DNA of 64,000 bases. It comes from Prostheceraeus crozeri (lineage: Eukaryota > Platyhelminthes > Polycladida > Euryleptidae). This document shows, piece by piece, positions 36,650 to 48,627 of this stretch (position 1 is the first letter of the stretch; every line of letters begins with the position of its first letter). Where the stretch lies: NCBI GenBank assembly GCA_907163375.1, contig CAJQUW010015601.1, positions 62,001-126,000 on the forward strand, written 5' to 3'. The translations under genes were made by a program, and so were the position numbers. The notes below the pieces were generated by a model. The model did not search any database and was not told the DNA's origin. It was given only the letters and a program-made list of their open reading frames with translations.

Positions 36650-37795
36650 GGTTTGCGGGACAACACATTCCAAGACACACTGTTGCCGTTCCTGTTCAAC
36701 AGTAGAAACTACCTTCAAAAAGAAGGAATGAGTATAGGATCCTCCCTTGCACCTCTTATGGCTGAATTCTCTTTAAATATTATAGAAAGTAAAATGCAAA
36801 TGCCGGACTTTTACATTAAGTACGATATTTTAGCAGTCTTTCGGTCTCGAACCGAAGTCCTCACTTTTCTAGACCAGCTCAATGCTGTTAATTCATCTCT
36901 TCAATTTACGATAGAAGAACCTATAAATGACTCTATCAATTTTCTAGATATGAATATTTTCATTAAAAAATGGCAAATTTGAAACCAATTGGATAACAAA
37001 AGAAACCAATACTTTATTGTATACTCATAGCAACTCCTACAGTCCTGACTCTTATAAGAACAACGCGATTAAAGCCTTGTACAATAGATCTCAAAAACTA
37101 AGCAGTCTCCCTACCGACCGCGATTATAACAAAAACAAAGTTCGGAATATTTTTATTCAAAACGGATATCATCCGGATAGAATAAATAAAGTCTTTGAGC
37201 GTTGTGATAATCCTAAGACTAAAATAGAATCTAGCGAAAAAACTGAAATATTTTGGAAGCTCCTCTATGTTTCAACTCTTCTTTCTCGAATAAAACGTAA
37301 TATTCGCCACATAAATAGTGCTTTAGAAAATAGTATTTTAAGAATTGCCTTGAACACATACAGAACACAAAACATGATAAGCAATAAAGATAAAATTCCT
37401 TTCAATGAGTTATCTTCCGTAGTGTATAAGTATACTTGTGAGCATTGCAGTCAATGCTACGTCGGTGAAACCCGTCGCCATATTTTCAGTAGGATAAACG
37501 AACACGTAAAAGGTCGACCAGCATCCGAAATATCTCTTCATGTTCACATCCCAAATAAAGATAATTTTAAAATTCTCATTCACACTCCATACACGAAAAT
37601 TGCTGAATCATTGTACATAAAGTCATTCCTTCATTCACAGTACCTAATGAATAACCGCAGCCAATCACAGCCGCTTTTCCTATATTGATTTTTCTTGTCT
37701 CATTCGCACTGTATTTATTGCATCCTTGTTTATTGACCGTTGTCACTGATGATGGTAGCTTGCCTACTGAAACATGTTTGCTGCTAATAAACTTC
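36650..37795 (+). mobile_element. Penelope-like element with GIY-YIG nuclease, 5'-truncated
   Basis: This is the second half of a Penelope-like retroelement. The reverse-transcriptase end is seen as GMSIGSSLAPLMAEFSLNII and INFLDMNIFIKK. A linker follows (SYSPDSYKNNAIKALYNRSQ, FIQNGYHPDRINKVF). The C-terminal GIY-YIG nuclease reads VVYKYTCEHCSQCYVGETRR followed by HIFSRINEH. It includes the CxxC pair and Arg typical of this family; the nuclease nicks the target for priming. The coding parts occupy two reading frames (36629-36982 and 37017-37688), so the copy is broken in about one place as well as lacking its 5' half. A short 3' UTR with a hammerhead-like motif follows. Confidence 0.85.
37728..37792 (+). 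ncRNA. Hammerhead-ribozyme-like motif in the 3' UTR of the Penelope-like element
   Basis: Core boxes CTGATGA (37746-37752) and GAAAC (37769-37773) flank TGGTAGCTTGCCTACT, which folds as a 5-bp stem II (GGUAG with CUACU) around a CUUGC loop. GTTTATT (37728-37734) and AATAAAC (37786-37792) are perfectly complementary and could close stem I. Hammerhead ribozymes are known in Penelope-like elements. I cannot assign stem III and the cleavage site with certainty. Confidence 0.5.
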
Positions 37796-38341
37796 CTGAA
37801 CTCTTCTAATTTCATTTCCATTCTTCTTGATAACGTTTTCGAAATGTATTTACCAGAAGCCTCATCTGCCATAAAAACAGAACGTTTGAGTCACCCGAAA
37901 AGCAAAATACGTAAGGTAAACCGACAAACTAGGGTCAATTTCACGAATCCGAGAATCACAAAGGATATAGAAGTGAAAATCTTCGTAAACATATTTTTAT
38001 TTGGAAGTAAATAGGTGATGGATAACGACGTTGTACACCCCTTCACTCCCAACAATGTCGATGTTCAAGCCACTTTTTGTAAGTACGCAGTGTTGAACCA
38101 GCAAATACTTTTCTTTGAGAATGCGAAGAACGCTTTCATAATTAGGATATTTCGGTGTCAGGTATAGAGATGGACTGCCTTCAAATCCACACATTAGCTT
38201 CGGAGTAGCTCCACATGATACTCTGCAAAATATACATCCAGAGGCATGCTTTTACTCTACTACAACTGGGCCTATAACCACGTGTGAATTTCTGTCACGC
38301 GGTCTATTGAGGACATGCAATCATCATGAAGCTCTCTAGAC
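37796..38341. other. No feature recognised
   Basis: Short open frames only, with no motif and no matching splice phases. Confidence 0.35.
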
Positions 38342-39262
38342 TTTTTTTTTACTGAATTTTCACCCCTATCACAGCTATGAGCCATGAATGAAGCTAGAGG
38401 TTACTCAATGAAAAGTAAAAATTGTATTATTTTAAATAAATAAAATAATAAAAAAACAGATCTTCTAATCCGATTAAGCGGTCCCCATCAGAAACCTATT
38501 CGCACGCCTCTTGAAAGTATCAAGATTGTATTGGTCAGGGAAAGTGGTCTAGGAAAGCTGATTCCAAAGCTGTGCCGTGCGAACAAAAAAGCTTTTCGAG
38601 CGACTCACAGTACGTGCGCGTTCTAAGCTCACATTATAGCATGTGAGTGCATTAGCTCTGCGTGTGCTTCTGGAGAAGATCTTAGGTTTGGGTACGCACT
38701 CATTTACTGCAGAGCTGCTTCTACCGAAATAGTACCTGTAGAAGAGACTGAGTGAAGCAACATCCCGTCTGACGGAGAGCGGCTGCAACTTGCTAGCAAG
38801 TTTTTCACCCATGAGATTCTTGACACGTTTCTCAACCCATTCAAGGAGGTTAAGATGCGTTTGTGGGGCGCCTGCCCACAGATGACAACAATACTCCATC
38901 AGAGGACAAATGCAGTTGATCGAGTGCCTGAAGCCATACTGTTCTTCTGATAGAAGGTTCTGAGTTTCAAGGAAGTTAACAATATGCTGGCTAATCACTG
39001 CTTCAAAAATCTTGCCAGCAATTGGAAACAGGCTGATAGGACGGTATCTAGATGGAAGAGATGAGTCAGAACCTTTCTTTGAAACTGGAACCACGGAAGC
39101 TACTTTCCAACAAGAGGGAAACTCACCGGTGGATACACATCTACTGAACAGTTTCGATAAAAGTGGAGAAAGCTCAGGTGAGAGATGCTTGAAGACCGAA
39201 ACCGGGATGCCATCTGGTCCACTAGACTTAGAGCTAGTGAGACCGGCGATTATCTTTCTTCT
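38342..39262 (-). mobile_element. CR1/Jockey-type LINE copy B, 5'-truncated and internally deleted
   Basis: Nearly identical to copy A (18972 onward), including the 3' UTR and the T run. Relative to copy A it lacks about 724 bp (copy A 19541-20264): AGAGGACAAA joins directly to TGCAGTTGATCGAG. This fuses the thumb region to the RT fingers. It is truncated on its 5' side within the RT fingers, near copy A position 20607. It cannot move by itself. Its high identity to copy A points to recent origin. Confidence 0.85.
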
Positions 39263-39480
39263 TCGTTTTCGCTGAGAAGAAAGTTCGACGCAGGGAAAAT
39301 GAAGCCATGCGTGGCATTCAGTTGAAATTTCTGAGTGGGCATTTTTCCAATTTAGTTTGAATTAACTTAACTATTAACATTGTCATTAGCTCTCTCCTAC
39401 TCTTGAATCGATAAATGTCAGCCATGGATCGACTTTTCCTCTTACTTCTGTACGATGTCTAAAAACAAGCAATTGGCAGA

Positions 39481-40005
39481 ATTTACTTTGGCAGCTATTC
39501 AGGTCTGTTCCCATTTTTCAACAGAGGATGCAACTCAATATTTCATTATTATATTTACATTGTGTTTGCAAAAACCATTTGCATTATTATTTATTAGTAT
39601 TATTGTTCATTATTGCAGGCGCACTAACTTAGGGGATTTGCCAGTAGTGTGTTTAAAGTGATATTTAATGGACGTCCGTCAAAATTTCACTAACTTCTTA
39701 ATCGCAAATCTCAAATTTAAATAGGTGTTTTGTTTATGTTGAGATATGTAAACTAGGCCTTCTGATGATTCCTGATATTGGATGAAATGGCAGCTATTCA
39801 GGTCCGTTCCCATTTTTCAGCTGAGGATGCAACTCAATATATAATATTCTATTTATATTGTGTTTGCAAAAACCAGCAATTATTAGTTATTGCAGGCGCA
39901 CTAACTTAGGCGATTTGTCAGAAGCGTGTTTAAAGTGATATTTAGTGGATGCCTGTCGAAATTTCACAAACTTGCTAATTGCAAATCTAGAATTTACTTC
40001 ATTTA
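39481..40005. repeat. Tandem duplication, 299-bp period
   Basis: GGCAGCTATTCAGGTC starts at 39490 and 39789. Both copies continue with CCCATTTTTCA, GAGGATGCAACTCAATAT, TTGTGTTTGCAAAAACCA, GCAGGCGCACTAACTTAGG and GTGTTTAAAGTGATATTTA. Copies are roughly 85% alike. No open frame is shared. Confidence 0.6.
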
Positions 40006-40061
40006 GCATGATGAAGCTTTCGGATACATTTTTATAAATTAAACAATTGTGGTAATTCCGT

Positions 40062-40262
40062 GGTGGTGTCCGTGGCACAGTGGTTGCATACTTGGACTAG
40101 CGATCTCATGGTCCAGAGGTCGAACCCGGAAAGTGTCACTGGAAGTCGGCAGGAAGGGCATCCGGACTACAAAGCACCACAACGCTCCAAACAAAGTCTG
40201 ACTTCAGTCAGCACCGTCCAAGGCCCCAGTAGGGGTAAAAAGTGACGTAAAATCCGTAAAAA
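40062..40262 (+). mobile_element. tRNA-derived SINE, best-preserved copy
   Basis: The A box TGGCACAGTGGTTG starts at 40073. The B box GGTCGAACCCG is at 40118-40128. Spacing and order are those of a polymerase III promoter. The body reads AAGTCGGCAGGAAGGGCATC, then CGGACTACAAAGCACC, and ends in an A-rich tail after AGGGGTAAAAAGTGACG. It is not a working tRNA, because the acceptor stem and anticodon arm do not fold convincingly. Confidence 0.75.
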
Positions 40263-42292
40263 AAACAATGGTGTCCACCAATCTACATTGTAAAAACAAT
40301 GGAAAGCAATCTAAAAATTCTCAAACCGTGGCAGTTATGCACCAGTGGCATTTGCAGTCAGAGAGATTATCAACTGACATCAAAAACCGCAAATTCCTAG
40401 AACCTCAATAGTCTACTTCTTCTGAATTATCATTCCAAATTGTACTGTTTTGAACCTCTGACATCAAAAAGTTTGAAAAACTCGCGAAAGCTGCCCTACC
40501 CAGTACACAAAAAGACTTGCCTTAGATCACACAATAAAGTGACAGCAGCATTGCTTTAAAGTTGGACGATTCGTGCAAGCTGGAAGATTATCAACCGACA
40601 TCAAAAAAGTAAATCCCGGGTCATTCCTGTAACCTCGGTAGCCTGCTCTTTACCTTTTAATACATAAAATATCATTACACATACAGGATGACTAATTGTG
40701 TCATCATGCTACAGTGTGACAAATTAATTACATGTACACTGATTTTGAAATAGGATCACAAGCTCGAAGTGAAGATTCCTTTATAAATGACAACGGATTT
40801 TTCCACAACTGGGTCAGAAGTTATTATCCATCACAAACCGTCTGCATCTAGCAAACCGAAGACGAGACAATATAAATGAAGGCCTATACGCATCTTCCCA
40901 TACCTATCCATCTACTGATGTACATCAAGTAGGCTTTATATATGCTGACGTTCACTGCTAGCATGGTGAACCTGTGATGTTGAATGAAAAGATGACTGCA
41001 CAAGAAGTTTCCGAACTCAAAAATACTGAACATCATGAATGCCAATGATTGTGGCTTTCATATAGAGACAGATCTCGGAGAAAAGTCAGTAGATAAAGGA
41101 GAAGTGACTGTACAAATGGACAATAACTAAAATTTGATAAAACGCAGGCAAAATATAGAAAGAACCGATGCTGCTTCACGAGCACTGTATGCATGGCACA
41201 CTAACGTGCGGCAATCGATTACTGCCGTAATCGCGCCCATAATAATGTGTAATTGATATTAGGCCTACACACAAACAAATGAATACTCATGTATAATTTT
41301 GTAGTATATCATACAATACAATATTGTAATATATACAGAATTTATATAAAATTTGCTGGTCACATTTTGAGCGACAATTAGTGGCAAATTGATGTGATTT
41401 TTGGAAAGGTGACAGGAAAAACAGATAAGAACATGGTGTGACGACGTGAAAGCGTGGAGTGACAATAAAGTAAATTTATAAGGGAATCAGAGGATGGATC
41501 GAGAAAAATGGTGCAACATTGTGCACCACCTTCGCTGAATAGCCTAACTTATATTGACGTGTAATATTTGTGCAATTTCAAGATTTCTACTATTCTCCAC
41601 ACATACCAATCTAAATTACCTGAAAAATTGCGAGGAAATGAGTTTATGCATTCCATTATTTGATTATCGCCGCAACTATCATTTGAGTCATGTCAAATAT
41701 TTCAGATCCAACAATCAAACAGCTTCATGCATTCCTAACATTCGAAAGCTCTCTACATGCATGACTAATTCAATTTTGAAGTCTTGTTCAATTGAGCTTG
41801 ATCATGCAATGATTGATCTTCCCTCGAATTAGAATGACAGATTGGAATAGCACTATAATATGACGAGGCAACTCGGCCTTAGTGCGAAAGAATTGTGCCA
41901 CCTGCGCTACCGTGCGAAGTGCTGGTAAGCGAGCATGTAAATAAATGATGCTTTGCTTATTAGTCTACGCAAACAACTGAATTTGAGAAGTATTGATAGT
42001 TTTATTGATGTTCGAGGTTTTAGTTTGGTTGATGATATCAATTCTGATGCACATGGCAAGATTACTGAGACGTTTTATTCATAAATGACTTGAAGAAACT
42101 GACTGTCTTTGAACAATCATCAATTAAATAGCGTTTTAAATATTCATCATTGCATCATTTTACTGTGTATCTACACCCCTTGAAAATATGCGATTTTCTG
42201 TGTGTTTTGTAAATCATGCTGCGCATACCGTATTGCCTTTGTAGACCTATATATTTAGCCTATGCCCAAGTTACCGAAAAGTCATTAGCGGG
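40263..42292. other. Intergenic, no gene seen
   Basis: I find no coding exon, RNA gene or clear repeat in these 2 kb. Confidence 0.4.
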
Positions 42293-43086
42293 GTTTACTG
42301 AAGACAAATATCTGTCTTGCCAGTAATGCAACAATTCAGGTTCAACTTAACTAACATCGATAGCAAGGGCAGACCTCAAACAATAATTGTGTGAGAGGAT
42401 TTTGCTCTCATTCAAATTTTTCTATGGGCAAGATAAGACATGGGGAAGAAAAGAAATACAAAATTTTCGTCTAAAAAGCTTTGGTCATCCTTCAGAAACC
42501 ATTATTTCATGACTTAGTGTAATGGTCTGAACTTCTAATTTTTGAAATTATGTAATATGAAATTATATATAATATGAAACCATCATGATGCATGAAGACC
42601 ATTTCGGCGACTGTTCATTCTAAGAAATGTCGGATATCCGGATGATTTTTTCCGCCAACTTTTTACAATCGAATCCTCTCATATCAAGATGACTTACTTT
42701 TTTTGGATCTCATCCATTCCATTCTCGGGGATACACTATTATATGAATGGTATTTGCAATTCGAGAAGGCCAAATTTAAGGTCTTCACTTCGCGCCTTGT
42801 TTTTTTTGTTTTAGAAATTCGCACAGTTTGTGAGCATCATAAACTATTTTCATAGCAGCACATCTAATTGTTCATTGACATAACATGCATTACAGAACTT
42901 AATAATATCCGGTGACACATGGTGGGAATACATTCGTTTTTTTAGTTTTACCCATAGAAACATTTGAATGAGAACAAAATCCTCTCACACAATTATTGTT
43001 TGAGATCTGCCTTACTATCGATGTAAGTTAAGTTGAAACTGGATTGTTGCTCTACTGGCAAGGCAGGGATTTGTCTTCAATAAACT
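42293..43086. mobile_element. Nonautonomous element with about 150-bp inverted ends
   Basis: The ends 42293-42440 and 42945-43086 are imperfect reverse complements, roughly 85% alike. Both contain ACTTAAC, CATCGATAG, CTCAAACAATAATTGTGTGA followed by GAGGATTTTG, CTCATTCAAAT and TTTCTATGGG. The interior is unrelated, AT-rich and noncoding. I see no clear target duplication, so the superfamily is unknown. Confidence 0.7.
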
Positions 43087-45178
43087 CAACAAGTAGTTTC
43101 ATACACTTATGTCACCTATAACAGCCGTCGAGGTGTTGTCTTAAAATCAAACAAAGTGATTTTCGGAACTGAATATTTTCGGCAAACGTGATTTTGTTCG
43201 CATGTTTGCAACCGTCATGATAAAAATCACAGCATTAAAAATTTTCAAGAGATGTTATCGGCTAAAATGTGCTGTCTGCATGAATGCCCCATTTCCTTAA
43301 TTTCATGAGGGAGCAAAAGTTTTGGTATCGGGGCATTTGCCTAATTGACTGAAAACGTAAAATTGGGCATTGTTACTCCAATCCACTTTTCTGAAAAAGA
43401 TCCCCTATAGATCATTGTCAAATTTAGTAGTTTTTTTTTGGCATTTCTACACACTATTGATTATACATCTGTTGCAAATATTGTCGTCCTTGATCTTCTT
43501 CTATATACTAACTATATGCCAACTACGTCCACCAAGGATACGTATGTCTAAATAGCTCATTTCTAACTAGCATCCCCACCTAAGCAGAAGCTCAGGCTTA
43601 CAGGCGTATGGATGTCAAAATTCCACAAAAGCAAGCTCCTCATCGAAGTCATTCCTGGTGAGATCCCTGATTGAAATAGAACACAGCAATTGGCCACGCA
43701 AAAACATTCACTATGATTAAGATTAAACGATGCTCAAAAGATAACTGCTAGGGGTAGAGGATAATTCAAAAAGGTGAAAATTAGAACGATCTGTCACTTA
43801 TCCGACATAACCTTGACATGCAGTCTAGCGATATTTCTTGAAACATTGATTGAATGCGTGGTTCCATGAATTAGCAGGTAAATTAATAACATGGAATAGG
43901 CCAATATTTGCGGTAAAAAAAATCAATTTCCCCAGCGACGCCTATCGATATGTATTCAGAATTACATCATGCTTTCATACGTTATCTTGATCAAAAACTA
44001 TCGGAGACATGTCGATACAAACTGCGGTGATTCTGTATGTTTGTAGTGCATTTATGATATTAGAGGACCAGTTTATTAGCGGTTCATACACCTCCTTCTG
44101 GTTAAGGCAGACTAAAACATGAGAAACAGGAACGGTTCAATTGACACTCATACATCAGATCATCTCAATTCTGCTGACCCTTATGATTCATTTCTCGATG
44201 TACAATGTGTATCTAGGCGAGCGAGATTTCTAATAAGGGAACTGTTAAATTGGATCAGTCTTCTTTTCAAGCACAGAATTTAACAAACATGGTGTAAGAT
44301 GAAGAAAAACAACACTTCAAAGCTTGCAAATTGTCTTCCAACAATTCTTCTAAGTCAATTTTCGATTACTTTGGCAGGATGACAACGACAATCACATCCA
44401 ATAAAATCAAATGTATATCTGATCGTCAAATTAAATGATGCCGTTTTTCACTTACAACAAATTTATGGCCTAGTATTACAGGCCAGCATCACTGATTCTG
44501 TAGGTCACATCAAGATTGGGAAAACGTCCTATATTTGAAAGCTACGATATTGACTTTTTGTTATAGTTCCTACACATAAACAAAAGTTGGCGTCCCTGGT
44601 TGCGTGGTGATAGAGGCGTAGGTTTATTGTTGAATGGCACAATAGTCTTTCTATCACAGCCGCTAGTCTGCTGTTTAATTGTCAAATGTGAGATCGTCCA
44701 GTTTTCCCCTTTGCTGGCTTTACCTCTATGATTAAATAGGTTTGTAATTAATGCCCGCTATCCCATAGTTCAGGGCATTCCAGCCATAAAAATTTGACTT
44801 TTTCAACCTAGTGAGTGGAATTGACAATAGCGGTTTGCTGATGGTAATTCAAGCCGATAAATTAGGCACCCATCTTGGTCAATGCTGCTAGATCTTGAGA
44901 AGACTCAAATTGCTGAACCATGCAACAGTAATAGATTCTTGGCTTAAGTCTACTTACTGCAAGCCTTTCAAAATAAATGCTTTTATGCATTAGGCTGGAA
45001 ATGGCTGCACCATAGGGTAAGTGAGCTGCACTCAGACAGAAACGGGTGAAACCTCCATCGAGAGAAATGACAACTATGTGCAAAGTACATTGATAAACTG
45101 CCGACATCTTCCCACTGTCAACCAGTGGAAATAGAAGTCGCCATTGGTACTCCTCTCATGATAGCACATGCCAGCCAA
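43087..45178. other. Intergenic, no gene seen
   Basis: I see no coding exon, RNA gene or repeat in these 2 kb. Confidence 0.4.
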
Positions 45179-45298
45179 GATAGAGTAAGTATAAAGGTAG
45201 AGTATATCAAATCAGTTGTAGTTCAATCGACAATGTACGTGCAGCATCGATTTTATTAATGAACTCGAGTTGAGACAAATCTCCGTATATCATGTCAA
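45179..45298 (+). mobile_element. M1 element, 5' fragment
   Basis: It starts GATAGAGTAAGTATAAAGG and includes ATTTTATTAATGAACTCGAG, both from the left end of family M1. It ends where the next copy begins. Confidence 0.5.
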
Positions 45299-46072
45299 CC
45301 ATAGAGTAAGTATATTAGGTAGAGTGGCAACTAAGCATTTATTAAATCCCCAATGTGTATTCACATTCGATTTTATTAAATGAACTGAAAGGAGATACAG
45401 TCGGGATTGTTTCCAAATGTGAGATATGCACATTTATGTAGTTTGAAGAAATTACAACGGAATTGAGTGATCATGATTGTAATGCAGAAGGAATGATGGC
45501 ATTTCACACATTTTCAGTGTCATGGCAGCCTTGGAGATTTAATGTTTGCTAAATTATCAGTTCGATGGGTTCTTTTACTTTCATGCTCAACCTCAATAAT
45601 ATTTTCTTAAGCGTGATCATTTCACAGCTGCAACCCGCCACTGGCACAGCAAAATCACATAATCAAAGACAATGACTTCATTCAACTTTGAAAGATGTAA
45701 ATGGTTCCATATAACTATTCAGATTCAACAAATGAAACATGAATTTAGTGAATCATAAAATCAGCCCGGTGAAACTTGAATTAAAATCTTGAAATTTCAG
45801 CTAAGAAAGCACGAATAATATCGCGACTTTTTCATGAAGACTTTCATTATAATACAATTCATGAAATTCCCTTAATAATCAGCTTGATTTCCGCTTAGTT
45901 AGGATGCTTATTGTCAAAGATTCATTTCTTTTGATATCCAACTTGTTTCATGCTACTTATATAGGAGAGTCATCTCGGTACAGTACATAAACTGGCAAAT
46001 TTTGACTTTTTTCAAAAGTGCTCAAATAATTTTTTGGACCACGGGAACGTAATCTCCGCAAAAAAGTGAATC
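45299..46072 (+). mobile_element. M1 element copy, 3' end missing
   Basis: It begins CATAGAGTAAGTATATTAGG and follows the full-length copy at 5819-6645 through CCAACTTGTTTC and CGGGAACGTAATCTCCGC. It then stops at 46072, where an inverted copy begins. Confidence 0.7.
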
Positions 46073-46672
46073 CATAGAGTAGGGATATATAGGTAGAGTG
46101 TCGACTCAAAAAAGTATGTGTATACAGTGAAAATTTTTGTGTGATAAGATTCAATTTTTTGCGGAGATTGCGTTCCTGCTGTCCAAAAAATTATTTGAGC
46201 AGTTTTAAAAAAGTCAAAATTTTGCCAATTTGAATATTACCGAGATATGACTCCCCGTTGAAAGTAGTTTGAAACAAGTTGGACATCAAAAGGAATGAAT
46301 ATTTGATAATAATCATCCCAACTAAGCGGAAATCAAGCTGATTATCAAAGGAATTTCTTGGCTGAAATTTCAATTTTTTATTCAATTTTCACCGGCTTGA
46401 TTGTATGATTCACTAAATTCATGTTTTATTTCTTGAATCTGAATAGTGATGTGGACCCATTTGCATCTTTCAAAGTTAATTGAAATAATTGTCTTTGAAT
46501 CTGTGATTTTGCCATGCCAGTGGCAGCTGTTGAATGATCACGCTTAAGAGGATTCTCTTGATGCTCAGCATGAAAGCAGGTCATCGAGTTTCCTATTTAC
46601 CAAACATTACCTCACCAAGGCTGTCAGACACGTACTACCTGTAAAATAAAATTCTATCATTTCCTTCTGCTG
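46073..46672 (-). mobile_element. M1 element copy, inverted, 5' end missing
   Basis: This starts with the family's 3' terminus (CATAGAGTAGGGATATATAGG) and runs backwards through the same landmarks. With the preceding copy it makes a long tail-to-tail inverted repeat. Confidence 0.7.
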
Positions 46673-47016
46673 CCCCAATGTGCATGCACTTTCGATTTTA
46701 TTAAATGAACTCGAGGTGAATGCAGTTGGAGCTGTTTCCAAATGTGAGATATGCACATCTATGCAGTTTTGAAGAAATTACAACGGAATTGAGTGATCAT
46801 GATTGTAATACAGAAGGAATTATGGCATTTTGCAGATTCTCAGTGTCAAAAGCTTTGAAGAATTAATGTTTGTTGAATTAGCAATTCGATGGGTATTCCC
46901 ATTACTTTCATGTTCAACCTTAAGAGTATTTTCTAAAGCGAGATCATATCACAAGCAACCTGCCACTGGCAGAGCAAAATAACAGAAGCAAATGATTTAA
47001 TATACTTACTCTATGG
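46673..47016 (+). mobile_element. M1 element, internal fragment with a stray reversed end
   Basis: It runs from CCCCAATGTGCATGCAC through GAGCAAAATAACAG. It is followed by a reversed left terminus, ATATACTTACTCTATG, ending at about 47015. This looks like a rearranged join of two copies. Confidence 0.55.
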
Positions 47017-47127
47017 TATAATGCAGATGGATGTGATATTATTTCACAGATCTTCCGTGTCATGACAGCCTTGGAGAGTGTTTGTTAAACTAGAAACTCG
47101 ATGCTTGAATAGTCCCTTCATTATGTT

Positions 47128-48627
47128 GAGAAATCGGTTGGAGCTAGTGATGAAAATTTTCCGGAAAATTTTGAATCAAAATTTTCCATGGAAAATTTTG
47201 GAAAATATTGGAAAATTTTGAAAGTTCTAATTTTTTGTGATAGGCCATGCTTTGACCGCTTCCACAGCTGAGGCAGCTACACACCAATAGAATGGGTCTA
47301 TAAAACTGGTGAGTTTGATCATTATTTTGAATAAAACGATTTTGAAAAATGAAGAAATTTGAATTTTTGTGATATAATGTTTACGTTTTCTATCACAGCT
47401 GAGGCATAGACACATCAATAGAATTGTTCTAAAAATCTTGATTTCATCATATCATTTCGATTAAAATAATCGTAGCAATACGAATCCCGTCCGCGGATTT
47501 TCGAGCATTCCTTTGCCAGCAGTTGCTTGTGGCAATTTGTTGCCATTTTTAATATTATAACACAGACATCTTTTGGGACAACGTGAATTTTTTCCTTTAC
47601 ATAGGGGTATGATTTCAAGCATTGTGAAATATCTGGAGCAAAAATAATTTACTTTATTTGGGGTTTGTTTATGGCTTGAAAGTTAAGTTTTATTATGCAG
47701 CCTTGATTGCATTGGCAATGATACAAATTCTCCATGTGTTGATGAACATATGAAGCACAAGCACACAGTCCAACACAGCATTATACATGAGCGACCATAT
47801 ATTGGAAGATATATAAAGACTGTATAACTAGTGAGATATTTGGAAACTAAAGATATCTTTGATGATTAGAAGAATATCTATATGATAGCTTCTAACTTCT
47901 GGCGTTGTCCGATATCTTCGTGGAGAACAAACTGCACATTCCATTTCCAGCTGGTTCAGATAGTTCCCAATCGATTTCAGATCTACTTAAATGAATTTCA
48001 GACTTTTCCAGATGAATTGGAGATTCTCCAGTTGAATCTAAGATCCTTTCAAAGTTGATTTTCCGACAGATATCTGAAATTCAATTAGAGAAATCTGAAA
48101 TCCATTTAATGTCTGATATTCAGTTGGAAAGATCTGAAATAGACATGGAGGGTGCAGTTGGTTCCAAAAGTTGACATGCAGGGATGATAGAGAAGTTTTC
48201 GGTCTTTGAATATTACATAGTCTTTTCAAACGACTGCAACAAGTCTCCAAAACAATGGCAAAAACGTCAATCACCGAAAAATAAATTTCAAAATTTTCCA
48301 TTGGAAAATTTTCCGGAAAATTTTGAAAAAATTGGAAAATTTTCCATTTGCATCACTAGTTGGAGCCAGGGGAAAGAAAGCCTTTGTCTTTCTACTTTTG
48401 TTTTTTTAATTTTAGTAGTATTCGTCTGAGTACATTATTTATTTTAGCACTGTAGTTACACATCATCCACGCTATGATGTCATCGTCTGAGCGTCTGACA
48501 CCAACTGTGCAATGTCTTCATTATTCGCGTGAACATGTGCGCCGGAGGTCCACGAAATGCATCGTGTCTTTTTTAAGAACACGTGAGCCGAACACCTTGG
48601 TTTTTCCCTGGCTCCAACCGATTTCTC
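47128..48627. mobile_element. Short inverted-end element split by a hAT
   Basis: Its ends are GAGAAATCGGTTGGAGC and the reverse complement GCTCCAACCGATTTCTC. Without the hAT insert and its duplication it is about 278 bp long, with inverted ends of about 25 bp continuing into CCAGGG. No coding capacity. Confidence 0.6.
47145..48358. mobile_element. Nonautonomous hAT element with perfect 8-bp target duplication
   Basis: The 1,214-bp element begins TAGTGATGAAAATTTTCCGG and ends in the matching inverted sequence with CATCACTA. It is flanked by GTTGGAGC at 47137-47144 and 48359-48366. The 8-bp duplication and TAGTGATG end are hAT hallmarks. Repeated GGAAAATTTTCC blocks near both ends look like subterminal transposase-binding repeats. 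There is no transposase. Confidence 0.85.

Noticed and set aside
40062-40140. A functional tRNA gene
   Set aside because: A and B boxes are present, but the arms do not fold as a tRNA and the same head recurs attached to a SINE body.
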